Positions 16,449 through 24,480 of a DNA stretch of 64,000 nucleotides are shown here, one piece after another. Position 1 is the first letter of the stretch. Each line of letters begins with the position of its first letter. This DNA is from Arthrobacter sp. C9C5 (GTDB lineage: Bacteria > Actinomycetota > Actinomycetes > Actinomycetales > Micrococcaceae): the NCBI RefSeq assembly GCF_013359735.1, contig NZ_JABFMX010000018.1:1-64000 (forward strand), read 5' to 3'. The notes below the pieces were generated by a model, which was given only the letters and a program-made list of their open reading frames with translations, ran no database searches and was not told the origin of the DNA. Made by a program: the position numbers and the translations under genes.

Positions 16449-16927
16449 CTGGCCTCCGGCCAGGCGGCCCGGGGGCCGGCCCGGAACGGAACGGCGTCGT
16501 GCAGCCGGACGCCACCAGCCAGGAGATCTACGACGGCGGCATGAAGGTCCGCCGCGAGGTGCTCGGCGCCGCCCACGTGGACCGGGCCAACGCCAACAAG
16601 GATGCCTTCACCGAGGACTTCCAGGACATGATCACCCGGATCGCCTGGGGCGGGATCTGGACCCGGCCCGGGATCAGCCGCCAGATGCGCTCCGCCGTCA
16701 CCATCACCGCGATGGTGGCGCACGGCCACTGGGAAGAACTCGCGATGCACATCCGTGCCGCCCTCACCAACGGCCTGAGCAGGGACGAGATCAAGGAAAT
16801 CCTGCTGCAGACCGCCATCTACTGCGGGGTTCCCTCCGCCAACACCGCCTTCAAGACCGCGCAGCAGGTCTTCCACTCCATGGACAGCACCACCATGGAC
16901 AGCACCGAAACGGAAACGACAGTATGA
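16445..16927 (+). CDS. pcaC: 4-carboxymuconolactone decarboxylase
   Basis: A 160-residue AhpD-like-fold enzyme that decarboxylates 4-carboxymuconolactone to the enol-lactone used by PcaD. Family sequence begins about residue 25 (IYDGGMKVRREVLG) and includes GGIWTRPGISRQMRSAVTITAMVAHGHWEEL and EILLQTAIYCGVPSAN segments. The first ~24 residues look like the linker of a PcaL fusion. The C-terminus carries a 15-bp in-frame tandem repeat (MDSTT-MDST). GTGA overlap with pcaD and 4-base overlap with pcaF. Confidence 0.94.
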   Translation: MTGLRPGGPGAGPERNGVVQPDATSQEIYDGGMKVRREVLGAAHVDRANANKDAFTEDFQDMITRIAWGGIWTRPGISRQMRSAVTITAMVAHGHWEELAMHIRAALTNGLSRDEIKEILLQTAIYCGVPSANTAFKTAQQVFHSMDSTTMDSTETETTV

Positions 16928-18120
16928 TTCAGGCTTTTGTTTACGATGCCGTGCGGACCCCGTTCGGCAGGTTCGGCGGCGGACTCGCCGGGGTGCGGCC
17001 GGATGATCTGGCCGCGCATGTGATCGGCGAGGCGGTCAAGCGTGCGCCGGGCCTGGACGCGGGGCGGATTGATGAGGTGGTGTTCGGCAACGCGAACGGC
17101 GCGGGCGAGGAGAACCGGAACGTGGCCCGGATGGGTGCCCTGCTGGCCGGTTTGCCGGTCTCGGTGCCGGGGACCACGGTGAACCGGTTGTGCGGGTCCT
17201 CGCTGGACGCGGCGATCATCGCGTCCCGGCAGATCAATACCGGGGACGCGGAGTTGGTGCTGGTGGGCGGGGTGGAGTCGATGTCGCGGGCGCCGTGGGT
17301 GCTGCCGAAGACCGAGAAGCCCTACCCGGCCGGGGATTTGTCCCTGGTGTCCACGACGCTGGGCTGGCGGCTGGTGAACAAAAACATGCGCCCGGACTGG
17401 ACGGTCTCGCTGGGTGAGGCGACCGAACGGCTGGCCGAGAAATACGGGGTGAGCCGCGCGGCGCAGGACGACTTCGCGGCGGCCTCGCATAACCTTGCCG
17501 CGGCGGCCTGGGACGAGGGGTTCTACGACAAGCTCGTCACCGCGGTCCCGGGCACGGACCTGGTCCGGGACGAGGGCATCCGGCCCGGGTCCACGGCGGA
17601 GAAGCTCGCCGGGCTGAAAACCGTGTTCCGTCCCGAGGGCGGGACGGTGACGGCCGGGAACGCGTCGCCGCTCTCGGACGGCGCGTCCGCGGCGTGGCTG
17701 GGCTCCGAGGACGCCGCCGGGCTCCTGGGCCTGGACCCGTTGGCCCGGATCGCCGGGCGCGGCGTGCACGCGAACGATCCGCAGTTCTTCGGCTACGCCC
17801 CGGTCGAGGCCGCGAACAAGGCCCTCGCCAAGGCCGGGATCGGCTGGGACCAGGTCGGTGCGGTGGAGCTGAACGAGGCGTTCGCGGCGCAGTCCCTGGC
17901 CTGTATCAACGCCTGGGGCATCGACCCGGCGATCGTGAACCGGCACGGCGGGGCGATCGCGATGGGCCACCCGCTGGGCGCCTCCGGCGGCCGTATCCTC
18001 GGCACCCTGGCCCGGTCCCTGCAGGCCTCCGGTGAGCGCTGGGGCGTCGCCGCGATCTGCATCGGCGTCGGCCAGGGCCTCGCCGTCGTCCTCGAAAACG
18101 TCACCGCCGGAAAGGCCTAA
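16924..18120 (+). CDS. pcaF: 3-oxoadipyl-CoA thiolase
   Basis: A 398-residue thiolase cleaving 3-oxoadipyl-CoA to succinyl-CoA and acetyl-CoA. The acylated Cys is in NRLCGSSLDA, with the distal motifs VELNEAFAAQ, NRHGGAIAMGHPLGASGGR and the final Cys in AAICIGVGQG. Normal thiolase length. It uses more G-ending codons (GCG, CGG) than its neighbours, a mild difference that may reflect separate ancestry. Confidence 0.95.
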   Translation: MIQAFVYDAVRTPFGRFGGGLAGVRPDDLAAHVIGEAVKRAPGLDAGRIDEVVFGNANGAGEENRNVARMGALLAGLPVSVPGTTVNRLCGSSLDAAIIASRQINTGDAELVLVGGVESMSRAPWVLPKTEKPYPAGDLSLVSTTLGWRLVNKNMRPDWTVSLGEATERLAEKYGVSRAAQDDFAAASHNLAAAAWDEGFYDKLVTAVPGTDLVRDEGIRPGSTAEKLAGLKTVFRPEGGTVTAGNASPLSDGASAAWLGSEDAAGLLGLDPLARIAGRGVHANDPQFFGYAPVEAANKALAKAGIGWDQVGAVELNEAFAAQSLACINAWGIDPAIVNRHGGAIAMGHPLGASGGRILGTLARSLQASGERWGVAAICIGVGQGLAVVLENVTAGKA

Positions 18121-18124
18121 GGGA

Positions 18125-18784
18125 ATGCTCAACTTCGTAGATACCGTCGGCGAGGCCGTCGCCGGGATCCAGGACGGTTCCACCGTCATGATCGGCGGTT
18201 TCGGTAACGCCGGGCAGCCGTTTGAACTCATTGACGCCCTGATGGACTGCGGGGCCACGGACCTCACCGTGGTCAACAACAACGCCGGCCAAGGCGACCA
18301 GGGCCTTGCGCTGCTGATCAAGGAGGGGCGGGTGAAAAAGATGATCTGCTCCTTCCCGCGTCAGTCCGACTCCTGGCACTTCGACGCCAAGTTCCGCGCC
18401 GGGGAGATCGAACTCGAACTCGTGCCGCAGGGCAACCTGGCCGAACGGATCCGCGCCGCCGGCGCCGGAATCGGCGGCTTCTTCACCCCCACGGGCTACG
18501 GCACCATGCTGGCCGAGGGCAAGGAAACCCGCTTCCTGGACGGCAAGTGGCAGGTGTTCGAGACCCCCATCCACGCCGACGTCGCGCTGATCAAGGCGCT
18601 CACGGCCGACGGCAAGGGCAACCTCGTCTACCGCAAGACGGCCCGCAACTTCGGCCCGATCATGGCCGCCGCGGCCAAACACAGCATCGTCCAGGTCTCC
18701 GAGATCGTCCCGACGGGCGGCCTGGACCCGGAGGTCATCGTGACCCCCGGAATTTACGTCAACAGCATCGTGAAGGTGGCCTGA
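18125..18784 (+). CDS. pcaI: 3-oxoadipate CoA-transferase subunit alpha
   Basis: A 219-residue A subunit of the succinyl-CoA:3-oxoadipate CoA-transferase, which activates 3-oxoadipate before thiolysis. The glycine-rich GGFGNAGQP segment of family I CoA-transferases lies near residue 20. Begins 4 bases after pcaF and overlaps pcaJ by one base (TGATG). Confidence 0.94.
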   Translation: MLNFVDTVGEAVAGIQDGSTVMIGGFGNAGQPFELIDALMDCGATDLTVVNNNAGQGDQGLALLIKEGRVKKMICSFPRQSDSWHFDAKFRAGEIELELVPQGNLAERIRAAGAGIGGFFTPTGYGTMLAEGKETRFLDGKWQVFETPIHADVALIKALTADGKGNLVYRKTARNFGPIMAAAAKHSIVQVSEIVPTGGLDPEVIVTPGIYVNSIVKVA

Positions 18785-19455
18785 TGAGCAGCGCGACGAG
18801 TATCCAGACCTCCGACAAGCCGCTGGGCCGCGACGACCTCGCCCGCCTGGTGGCCCGGGACATCAGCCCCGGCTCCTTCGTGAACCTCGGCATCGGCCAG
18901 CCCACACTGGTGTCCAACTATCTCGAACCGGAGCAGAACATCACGCTCCACACCGAGAACGGCATGCTCGGCATGGGCCCGGAAGCCACCGGCGACCAGA
19001 TCGACGGCGACCTCATCAACGCGGGCAAGATTCCCGTGACCGAACTGCCCGGCGCCTCCTACTTCCACCACGCCGACTCCTTCGCGATCATGCGTGGCGG
19101 GCACTTGGACATCTGTGTGCTGGGCGCCTTCCAGGTCTCCGCAACCGGTGACCTCGCCAACTGGCACACCGGCGCACCGGACGCGATTCCCGCCGTCGGC
19201 GGCGCCATGGACTTGGCGACCGGCGCCAAGGACGTCTTCGTGATGATGACGCTGCTGACCCGCGAGGGTGTGTCCAAGCTGGTGGAGTCCTGCAGCTACC
19301 CGCTGACCGGGATCGGCTGCGTCACGCGGGTCTACACCGACAAAGCCGTCTTCCTGACCGGCCCCGACGGCGTCCAAGTCCGGGAGACCTTCGGCTGCAG
19401 CCTCGAGGAACTGCAAGCGCTCGTGCCGGTGCCGCTCGCCGCCGCCTCAGCCTGA
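18784..19455 (+). CDS. pcaJ: 3-oxoadipate CoA-transferase subunit beta
   Basis: A 223-residue B subunit carrying the catalytic Glu in HTENGMLGMGP, with the GGHLDICVLGAFQV and PLTGIGCVTRVYTD motifs typical of the family. Last gene of the pcaHGBDCFIJ run; a large inverted repeat follows it. Confidence 0.94.
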   Translation: MSSATSIQTSDKPLGRDDLARLVARDISPGSFVNLGIGQPTLVSNYLEPEQNITLHTENGMLGMGPEATGDQIDGDLINAGKIPVTELPGASYFHHADSFAIMRGGHLDICVLGAFQVSATGDLANWHTGAPDAIPAVGGAMDLATGAKDVFVMMTLLTREGVSKLVESCSYPLTGIGCVTRVYTDKAVFLTGPDGVQVRETFGCSLEELQALVPVPLAAASA

Positions 19456-19461
19456 CCACCC

Positions 19462-19529
19462 ACGCGCGAACGTACACTTAGGGCCCGGCCGGAGCGCCGT
19501 TTCGGGGCCTCAAGTGTACGTTCGCGCGT
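19462..19529. repeat. Long inverted repeat between pcaJ and the IclR gene
   Basis: A perfect 18-bp inverted repeat (19462-19479 with 19512-19529; outer arm ACGCGCGAACGTACACTT) with a 32-base GC-rich centre containing further pairing. A TATAAA box begins at its right edge (19529-19534). It could end pca transcription, serve as an operator for the next gene, or be a dispersed palindromic repeat. Confidence 0.65.
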
Positions 19530-19559
19530 ATAAAGTGATGCGTGATCGAGAGGCGTGAA

Positions 19560-20378
19560 ATGACTGAGGCAGCAAAGGCCACCCGTGCCGACGGGGCGCC
19601 CGCGGCCAGCGACCAGTACGTGCAGTCGCTGGCGAGGGGACTGGCGGTGATCCGGTCCTTCGACGCGGAGCACCCCCTGATGACCCTGACCGAGGTCGCG
19701 GCCCGGACCGACCTCACCCGTGCCACGGCGCGGCGCTTCCTGCACACGCTCGTGGAACTCGGCTACGTCCGCACCGACGGCAAGGCCTTCGCGCTGACCG
19801 CCAAGGTGCTGCAGCTCGGTTACGCCTACCTGTCCGGGCTGTCGCTGCCGCAAATCGCCCAGCCGCACCTGGAGGAGCTGTCCCTGAAGTTGGGGGAGTC
19901 GACGTCGGCCGCCGTGCTGGACGGGACGGACATCGCCTACATCGCCCGGGTGGCGACGCGGCGGATCATGACCGTCGGCATTACCGTGGGCACCCGGTTC
20001 CCGGCCTACGCCACCTCCATGGGCCGGGTCCTGCTGGCGGCCCTGCCGCCCGCGGAGCTCCAGGAATACCTGGACGCGGCCCGGATCCGGCCGCTCACCC
20101 CGCGCGCCATCGGCACCCGCGACGAGCTGCTGGCGGAGCTGGCCACAGTCCGGGCCCAGGGCTGGTGCCTGCTGAACCAGGAACTGGAGCTCGGGCTGAT
20201 GTCCCTGGCGGCACCGATCTACGACGGGCCGGACAAGGTGGTCGCCGCCATCAACGTCTCACTCCAGGCGCAGGCCGTTGCCGCGCAGCCGGACCCTGAG
20301 GCGTACTTGGATTCGGTGCGCGAGGCCGCCGTCGCCACCGCGGAACTCATCTCCGCGGACCTCTCTGCCGGACGCTGA
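19560..20378 (+). CDS. pcaR: IclR-family regulator, PcaR/PcaU-like
   Basis: A 272-residue regulator with an N-terminal winged HTH (LTEVAARTDLTRATARRFLHTL) and a C-terminal effector-binding domain (TSMGRVLLAALP, GLMSLAAPIYD). The SLARGLAVIRSFD opening is typical of the Pca/PobR subgroup, which senses protocatechuate-pathway intermediates. I prefer the ATG at 19560, which has AGAGG seven bases upstream, over the GTG at 19542. A 16-bp tandem duplication covers its stop codon. Confidence 0.88.
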   Translation: MTEAAKATRADGAPAASDQYVQSLARGLAVIRSFDAEHPLMTLTEVAARTDLTRATARRFLHTLVELGYVRTDGKAFALTAKVLQLGYAYLSGLSLPQIAQPHLEELSLKLGESTSAAVLDGTDIAYIARVATRRIMTVGITVGTRFPAYATSMGRVLLAALPPAELQEYLDAARIRPLTPRAIGTRDELLAELATVRAQGWCLLNQELELGLMSLAAPIYDGPDKVVAAINVSLQAQAVAAQPDPEAYLDSVREAAVATAELISADLSAGR

Positions 20379-20394
20379 CTCTGCCGGACGCTGA
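20363..20394 (+). repeat. 16-bp tandem duplication over the pcaR stop codon
   Basis: CTCTGCCGGACGCTGA occurs twice in direct succession (20363-20378 and 20379-20394). The first copy contains the stop codon, so the protein is unchanged; it looks like a recent slippage event. Confidence 0.85.
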
Positions 20395-20400
20395 CGGGTC

Positions 20401-21027
20401 CTAGCTTCGGCGGGACTGGGCGAACAGTTGCCGCAGCGTGAAGAAGCAGCCCAGGGCGCTGAACAGCAGCGCCATCAGGAACTCACCCTTAAGGCCTTCG
20501 ACCAGGTCCGCGTTGTTGGCCAGGTTGTAGCCCAGCAGGTCCCAGGCCTCCGGTTCGAACAGCAGCGCCAGCGGTGAGCCGCCAAGGTAATCGGCCAGGT
20601 CCAGCCAGATGCCGCCCAGGAACGAGAGCAGCACCGTCGCCACGGTCACGGCCACGACAACCCAGGCGCCGCGCCTGGGCATGGTGCCGCCGCTGCCCAC
20701 GGTGCTGCCGGCGATGTACAGCCTTGCCGCGCCGGCCGCCGTCACGAAGGCAACAATCGAACCCATCCAGCCCAGCTTCCACAGGATCAGCCACAGTCCG
20801 ACGCCGACCGGGATCACGGCCAGGGCAAAGACCGTGCCCCGCACCGAGTGTTCCAGGGACTCCGTCCGGACCCGGGGGAGGGGCAGCGCGGGCAGTTGCG
20901 CCTGCCGGTGTTCGGAGGAGTCCGGCCAAGGGGCCCCGTCCGGCCAGCGCTGACTGTAAGACGGCTCGGCCCTGCCGAAGGATTCGGATTCTTTTCTGGC
21001 GTCAAAACCTGCGCGCTCTGTCATCAT
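20401..21027 (-). CDS. Hypothetical membrane protein
   Basis: A 208-residue protein with a polar N-terminal ~60 residues, then about four hydrophobic segments (around 65-85, 88-108, 120-140 and 182-200). The loop SPLALLFEPEAWDLLGYN is unusual. No family or function recognised. It converges on pcaR, with 22 bases between the stops. Confidence 0.7.
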   Translation of the reverse strand: MMTERAGFDARKESESFGRAEPSYSQRWPDGAPWPDSSEHRQAQLPALPLPRVRTESLEHSVRGTVFALAVIPVGVGLWLILWKLGWMGSIVAFVTAAGAARLYIAGSTVGSGGTMPRRGAWVVVAVTVATVLLSFLGGIWLDLADYLGGSPLALLFEPEAWDLLGYNLANNADLVEGLKGEFLMALLFSALGCFFTLRQLFAQSRRS

Positions 21028-21140
21028 TCCCCCAAATGAGATGAGTGTCCCGGCTCACTGTGTGCCGGTAAATCCCGCTTATTCTGGCACACCAAGGGAG
21101 GGAATTGATGATTTGCGCGGCTTTGATTTCCGCCCGGGCG

Positions 21141-21374
21141 TCAGCTGGCGGACTCCGCCGTCGTCGACACCGTGATTGTGACCCCCGCCGCGTCGTCACG
21201 GATTCTGAGGTGCAGCGGCCGGTCCACGAGGCTGGCATGCATTTCTTCGCCGTCTTCCGGGGCCAGCTGCTCCGCGAGCCGGGTGAGGGCCAGCGCCATC
21301 GCCCGGCCCCAGTCGTGTGGATCCCTGCTCGAGGCTTCAGCTTCGGCTGAGTAGTTTTCCTCTGGTCCGGTCAT
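21141..21374 (-). CDS. Hypothetical protein, 77 residues
   Basis: A small acidic protein beginning MTGPEENYSAEAEASS and ending in a beta-rich segment (LHLRIRDDAAGVTITVST). The start at 21372-21374 has GGAAGG eight bases upstream. The longer open frame is antisense to the lipid kinase gene. No function recognised. Confidence 0.6.
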   Translation of the reverse strand: MTGPEENYSAEAEASSRDPHDWGRAMALALTRLAEQLAPEDGEEMHASLVDRPLHLRIRDDAAGVTITVSTTAESAS

Positions 21375-21587
21375 GTGGCCGCCTTCCGCGCCTGGAACGC
21401 GGCCGCCCCGGCGAATCCGGAGTGGCATCCGGACGTGCCGGCACGCTTCAGTTCCTGAACATGGCCAGTGTAGTGACCGGGCGGACAGCGCGTCCATGAT
21501 TCCCTGCCACGGCGCGCAAGTTATCCCGCCCCACCCCGATAGGATTTCCCTGCGGGGCCCATCCCGCCCACATGCCCGAAGGACGCC

Positions 21588-22547
21588 ATGCCACAGACCA
21601 ATGCCGCCCAAGACAATGCCGCCCAGGACAATACCGTGCAGCCCAAGCGCGCCGCCGTGATCATCAACCCCATGAAGTCCTCCGGCGAGGACTTCAAGGC
21701 TGCGTTCTACCGGCTCTGCGAGACCCAGGGCTGGACGGAGCCGCTCTGGCTCGAAACCACGGCCGAGGACACCGGACTGGGCCAGGCGCGTGAGGCGCTC
21801 GAAGCGGGGGTCGACGTCGTGATTGCCGCCGGCGGTGACGGAACCGTCCGCTGCGTGGCGGAGGTCCTCGCCGGCACCGGTACGCCGATGGGCCTGGTCC
21901 CGATGGGCACCGGCAACCTGCTGGCCCGCAACATCGGCGTCGACATCACCGACCCCGTGGCCGCCAGCTACGACGTCCTGAACGGCGCCGACATCAAGGT
22001 CGACGTAGTGAAGGCCACCCTGGACCACGCCCGGGATGAGCAGCTCTTCCTGGTCATGGCCGGCCTTGGCTACGACGCGGCGATCATGGCGAACACCGTG
22101 GACGAACTCAAGGACCGCGTGGGCTGGCTCGCGTACGTCGAGGCCGGCATCCGGCACCTGCCCGGCAAACCGGTCAAGGCGCAGATCAGCATCGACGGAC
22201 AGCACCCGGTCCGGCGCCGGATCCGCAGCGTGATGGTGGGAAACTGCGGCCAGATCACGGGAGGCGTGGAGGTCTTCCCCGACGCCAGGATCGATGACAA
22301 TATTCTGGACGTCCTCATCCTGGCACCGGTGGGCAAGCTCGGCTGGTTCAGCGTGCTGGCCGGCATGTTCGGCCGGAAGAACGGCAAGAACAAGTCCGTC
22401 GAGTATTTCGCCGGGAAGTCAGCGGAAATCAGCCTCGACCACGAGCAGGAGTTCCAGCTCGACGGCGACCACATCGGCAAGGCCAAGCACCTCAAGGTCG
22501 CGGTGGAGCACGAGGCGCTGACCATCAGGATGACGAAGGCGGCCTAG
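21588..22547 (+). CDS. Diacylglycerol/lipid kinase family protein
   Basis: A 319-residue member of the DagK/YegS-type lipid kinase family, probably phosphorylating a diacylglycerol or related lipid at the membrane. The nucleotide motif GGDGTVRCVAEVL and the GTGNLLARNIG segment are intact, and a C-terminal beta-sandwich follows. The N-terminal ~20 residues are a polar repeat (NAAQDNAAQDN) before the first strand KRAAVIINP. AAGGA ribosome binding site. Substrate not assignable. Confidence 0.9.
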   Translation: MPQTNAAQDNAAQDNTVQPKRAAVIINPMKSSGEDFKAAFYRLCETQGWTEPLWLETTAEDTGLGQAREALEAGVDVVIAAGGDGTVRCVAEVLAGTGTPMGLVPMGTGNLLARNIGVDITDPVAASYDVLNGADIKVDVVKATLDHARDEQLFLVMAGLGYDAAIMANTVDELKDRVGWLAYVEAGIRHLPGKPVKAQISIDGQHPVRRRIRSVMVGNCGQITGGVEVFPDARIDDNILDVLILAPVGKLGWFSVLAGMFGRKNGKNKSVEYFAGKSAEISLDHEQEFQLDGDHIGKAKHLKVAVEHEALTIRMTKAA

Positions 22548-22653
22548 CCGTTCCGGGCCCGGGACCCGGAGCTACCGCTAGGTAGTGTCGGGGCCCGGCA
22601 GGCCGGTGGGCGGGGATCTCGGGCCGTGCCAGGCCGTCGGGAGCATGCCCGGT

Positions 22654-23181
22654 TTAGCGGCTGCGTTCCCCCGAGAGCTCGGCCGTGCGACCGCCCGGGA
22701 GCCCGGATGCGTCTTCACCGCGGTCGGGGAGCCCGGCGGACCCGCCGTCGGCGTCGGGATGCGCGGCGGTCCCGCCGGTGCCGGCCAGCCCGGCCAGCAG
22801 GTCGCGGATCTCCGCCAGCAGTGCGGTGTCGGCCGGGATCGGCTTCTCCTCCGGCTCCGGGGTGGACAGCCGGTGCTTGACCATCCTGTTGATCCGGTTC
22901 ATCGGAGCCACAAAGATGAAGTACACCACCGCCGCGGTGATGAGGAAGGTCACGAAGGCCGTGAGGACGGCGCCGAAGTTGACGAACGTCTTGGAGTTTC
23001 CGGGCCAGATGTGGAAGCCGAGCCCTTCGGCCTCGACGCCGCCGGCTGCCGCGATGATCGGGTTCACGATGTTCGTGGTGAACGCGGTGACCAGGGCGGT
23101 GAAGGCCGTACCGACGACGACGGCGATGGACAGTTCGATCACGTTGCCGCGCAGGATGAAGTCCTTGAATCCTTTGAGCAT
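22654..23181 (-). CDS. mscL: Large-conductance mechanosensitive channel MscL
   Basis: A 175-residue membrane channel that opens under osmotic downshock. It shows the N-terminal amphipathic helix and pore helix (MLKGFKDFILRGNVIELSIAVVVGTAF), the second transmembrane helix (GAVLTAFVTFLITAAVVYFIFV) and a charged cytoplasmic tail with LLAEIRDLL. The tail is extended by ~45 Gly/Pro-rich residues beyond the usual ~130-residue protein. Divergent from the FUSC gene. Confidence 0.95.
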   Translation of the reverse strand: MLKGFKDFILRGNVIELSIAVVVGTAFTALVTAFTTNIVNPIIAAAGGVEAEGLGFHIWPGNSKTFVNFGAVLTAFVTFLITAAVVYFIFVAPMNRINRMVKHRLSTPEPEEKPIPADTALLAEIRDLLAGLAGTGGTAAHPDADGGSAGLPDRGEDASGLPGGRTAELSGERSR

Positions 23182-23252
23182 GGGTCCTCCGGAAGGGTGC
23201 CGTGTGGGTGGTTCAACCGATAGACGCTACCATCCAGCGGGCCCCCGGCTCT

Positions 23253-23267
23253 TTCCGTTGAATGGAA
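23253..23267 (+). promoter_or_regulatory. 15-bp operator TTCCGTTGAATGGAA upstream of FUSC gene
   Basis: A near-perfect palindrome of consensus TTCCRTTSAAYGGAA. The same motif occurs at 25237-25251 before pobA and in degenerate form at 24425-24439 before the IclR gene. It lies ~45-115 bases upstream of the exporter start. Probably the site of the IclR regulator encoded between them. Confidence 0.65.
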
Positions 23268-23368
23268 TTTGAAGCCGACTGGCCGCGGTTTCCGGCGTAC
23301 GATTCAGCTGGATGCCAGTGCCGCCGTCGTTCTCAACCGACTGCAAAGGAAGACCCATCCCACCTGTG

Positions 23369-24445
23369 ATGCCCGCGAAATTGCTCGCCGAGATGTTCAC
23401 CATGGCTCCAGCCAACAAGGACCACCAGGTCGCGATCCGTTGCGCCGTCGGCGTCTTTGTCCCGCTGATCACCCTGGTGCTGCTGGGCCGGCTGGATCTG
23501 GCCATCTTTGCCTCCTTTGGCGCCTTCGCCGGAATCTACGGCCGCAACGAGCCCCACGGCCGCCGGTTCGTGCTGCAGCTGCGCGCCGGCACCCTCATGC
23601 TCGCCGTGATCCTGCTCGGCGCCTTGGCGGCCCGCGCCGGGGCGGTGTTCGCGCTCACGCCGACAGGCACCATCTGGCTGCAGGTCCTCGCGACCACGGT
23701 GGTGGCCGGCGGCTGCTCCCTGATCGTCGCCTGGTGGCGGCTCCGCCCGGCAGGCTCGCTGTTCCACATCTTCGCCTTCGCGGCCATCGCCTCCATCCCC
23801 AACCAGCCCCCGCTCGGGCAGGGCATGCTGGTGGCCGTCCTGACCGTCGCGCTCTCGCTCCTGATCGGCTTGTCCGCCCGGGTGGCCCCGAGCCGCCGGC
23901 AGCCGTGGTCGTGGCCCCGACCGGTCCGGCTGACCGCCGCGGAGCGCCGCGTTGCCTGGCTCGAAGCCGTGGGCTACCTCGTGGCGGCCGGTCTGGCCGG
24001 CACCCTCGCGACCCTGGCCGGCGAATGGCTCGGCTTCGGCCACAACTACTGGGCCATGGTGGCGGCCGTCGTGCCGCTCGTGGGGCACAGCACGCGGCAC
24101 CGCATCAGCCGCGGCGTGCAGCGCATAATCGGCACCGCGCTGGGGCTGGTGCTGCTGGCCGCCATCCTGCTGCTGGAGCCGGCCCCGTGGCAGACCGTGC
24201 TGGTGATTGCCGCCTGCCAGTTCGGCGCCGAAATGTTCATCGCCCGCCAGTACATGCTGGCCCAGGTCTTCGTCACCCCGCTGGCGCTGATCTCGACCCT
24301 GCTGGTGGCCCCGGTGCCCGCGGGAACCCTGCTGCGGGACCGGTTCCTGGAGACGGTCATCGGAGCCGCCGTCGGCGTCGCCGTCGTGCTGGCGCCGGCC
24401 CTCTGGCGCCGGGTGGCCGCCGGCCACCGTTCAATGGAAGACTGA
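23369..24445 (+). CDS. FUSC-family membrane protein, probable aromatic acid exporter
   Basis: A 358-residue protein of the fusaric-acid-resistance/AaeB-like superfamily: several membrane helices, a charged loop (around 165-185), then a second hydrophobic half beginning WLEAVGYLVAAGL and containing the typical FGHNYWAMVAAVVPLVG. It would export aromatic carboxylic acids. I use ATG 23369; an ATG at 23312 adds 19 non-hydrophobic residues, and neither has an ideal ribosome binding site. Next to an IclR gene and pobA and sharing their operator, it may be a safety valve for 4-hydroxybenzoate. Confidence 0.82.
   Translation: MPAKLLAEMFTMAPANKDHQVAIRCAVGVFVPLITLVLLGRLDLAIFASFGAFAGIYGRNEPHGRRFVLQLRAGTLMLAVILLGALAARAGAVFALTPTGTIWLQVLATTVVAGGCSLIVAWWRLRPAGSLFHIFAFAAIASIPNQPPLGQGMLVAVLTVALSLLIGLSARVAPSRRQPWSWPRPVRLTAAERRVAWLEAVGYLVAAGLAGTLATLAGEWLGFGHNYWAMVAAVVPLVGHSTRHRISRGVQRIIGTALGLVLLAAILLLEPAPWQTVLVIAACQFGAEMFIARQYMLAQVFVTPLALISTLLVAPVPAGTLLRDRFLETVIGAAVGVAVVLAPALWRRVAAGHRSMED
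24425..24439 (+). promoter_or_regulatory. Degenerate copy of the shared operator before the IclR gene
   Basis: CACCGTTCAATGGAA inside the last FUSC codons; the right half matches the operator perfectly and the left half partly. A second GTTCAAT half-site follows at 24454-24460, about 20 bases before the IclR GTG start. Suggests autoregulation. Confidence 0.5.
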
Positions 24446-24480
24446 TCCCAGGCGTTCAATAGTTCGGGGAAGCAGGAAGC

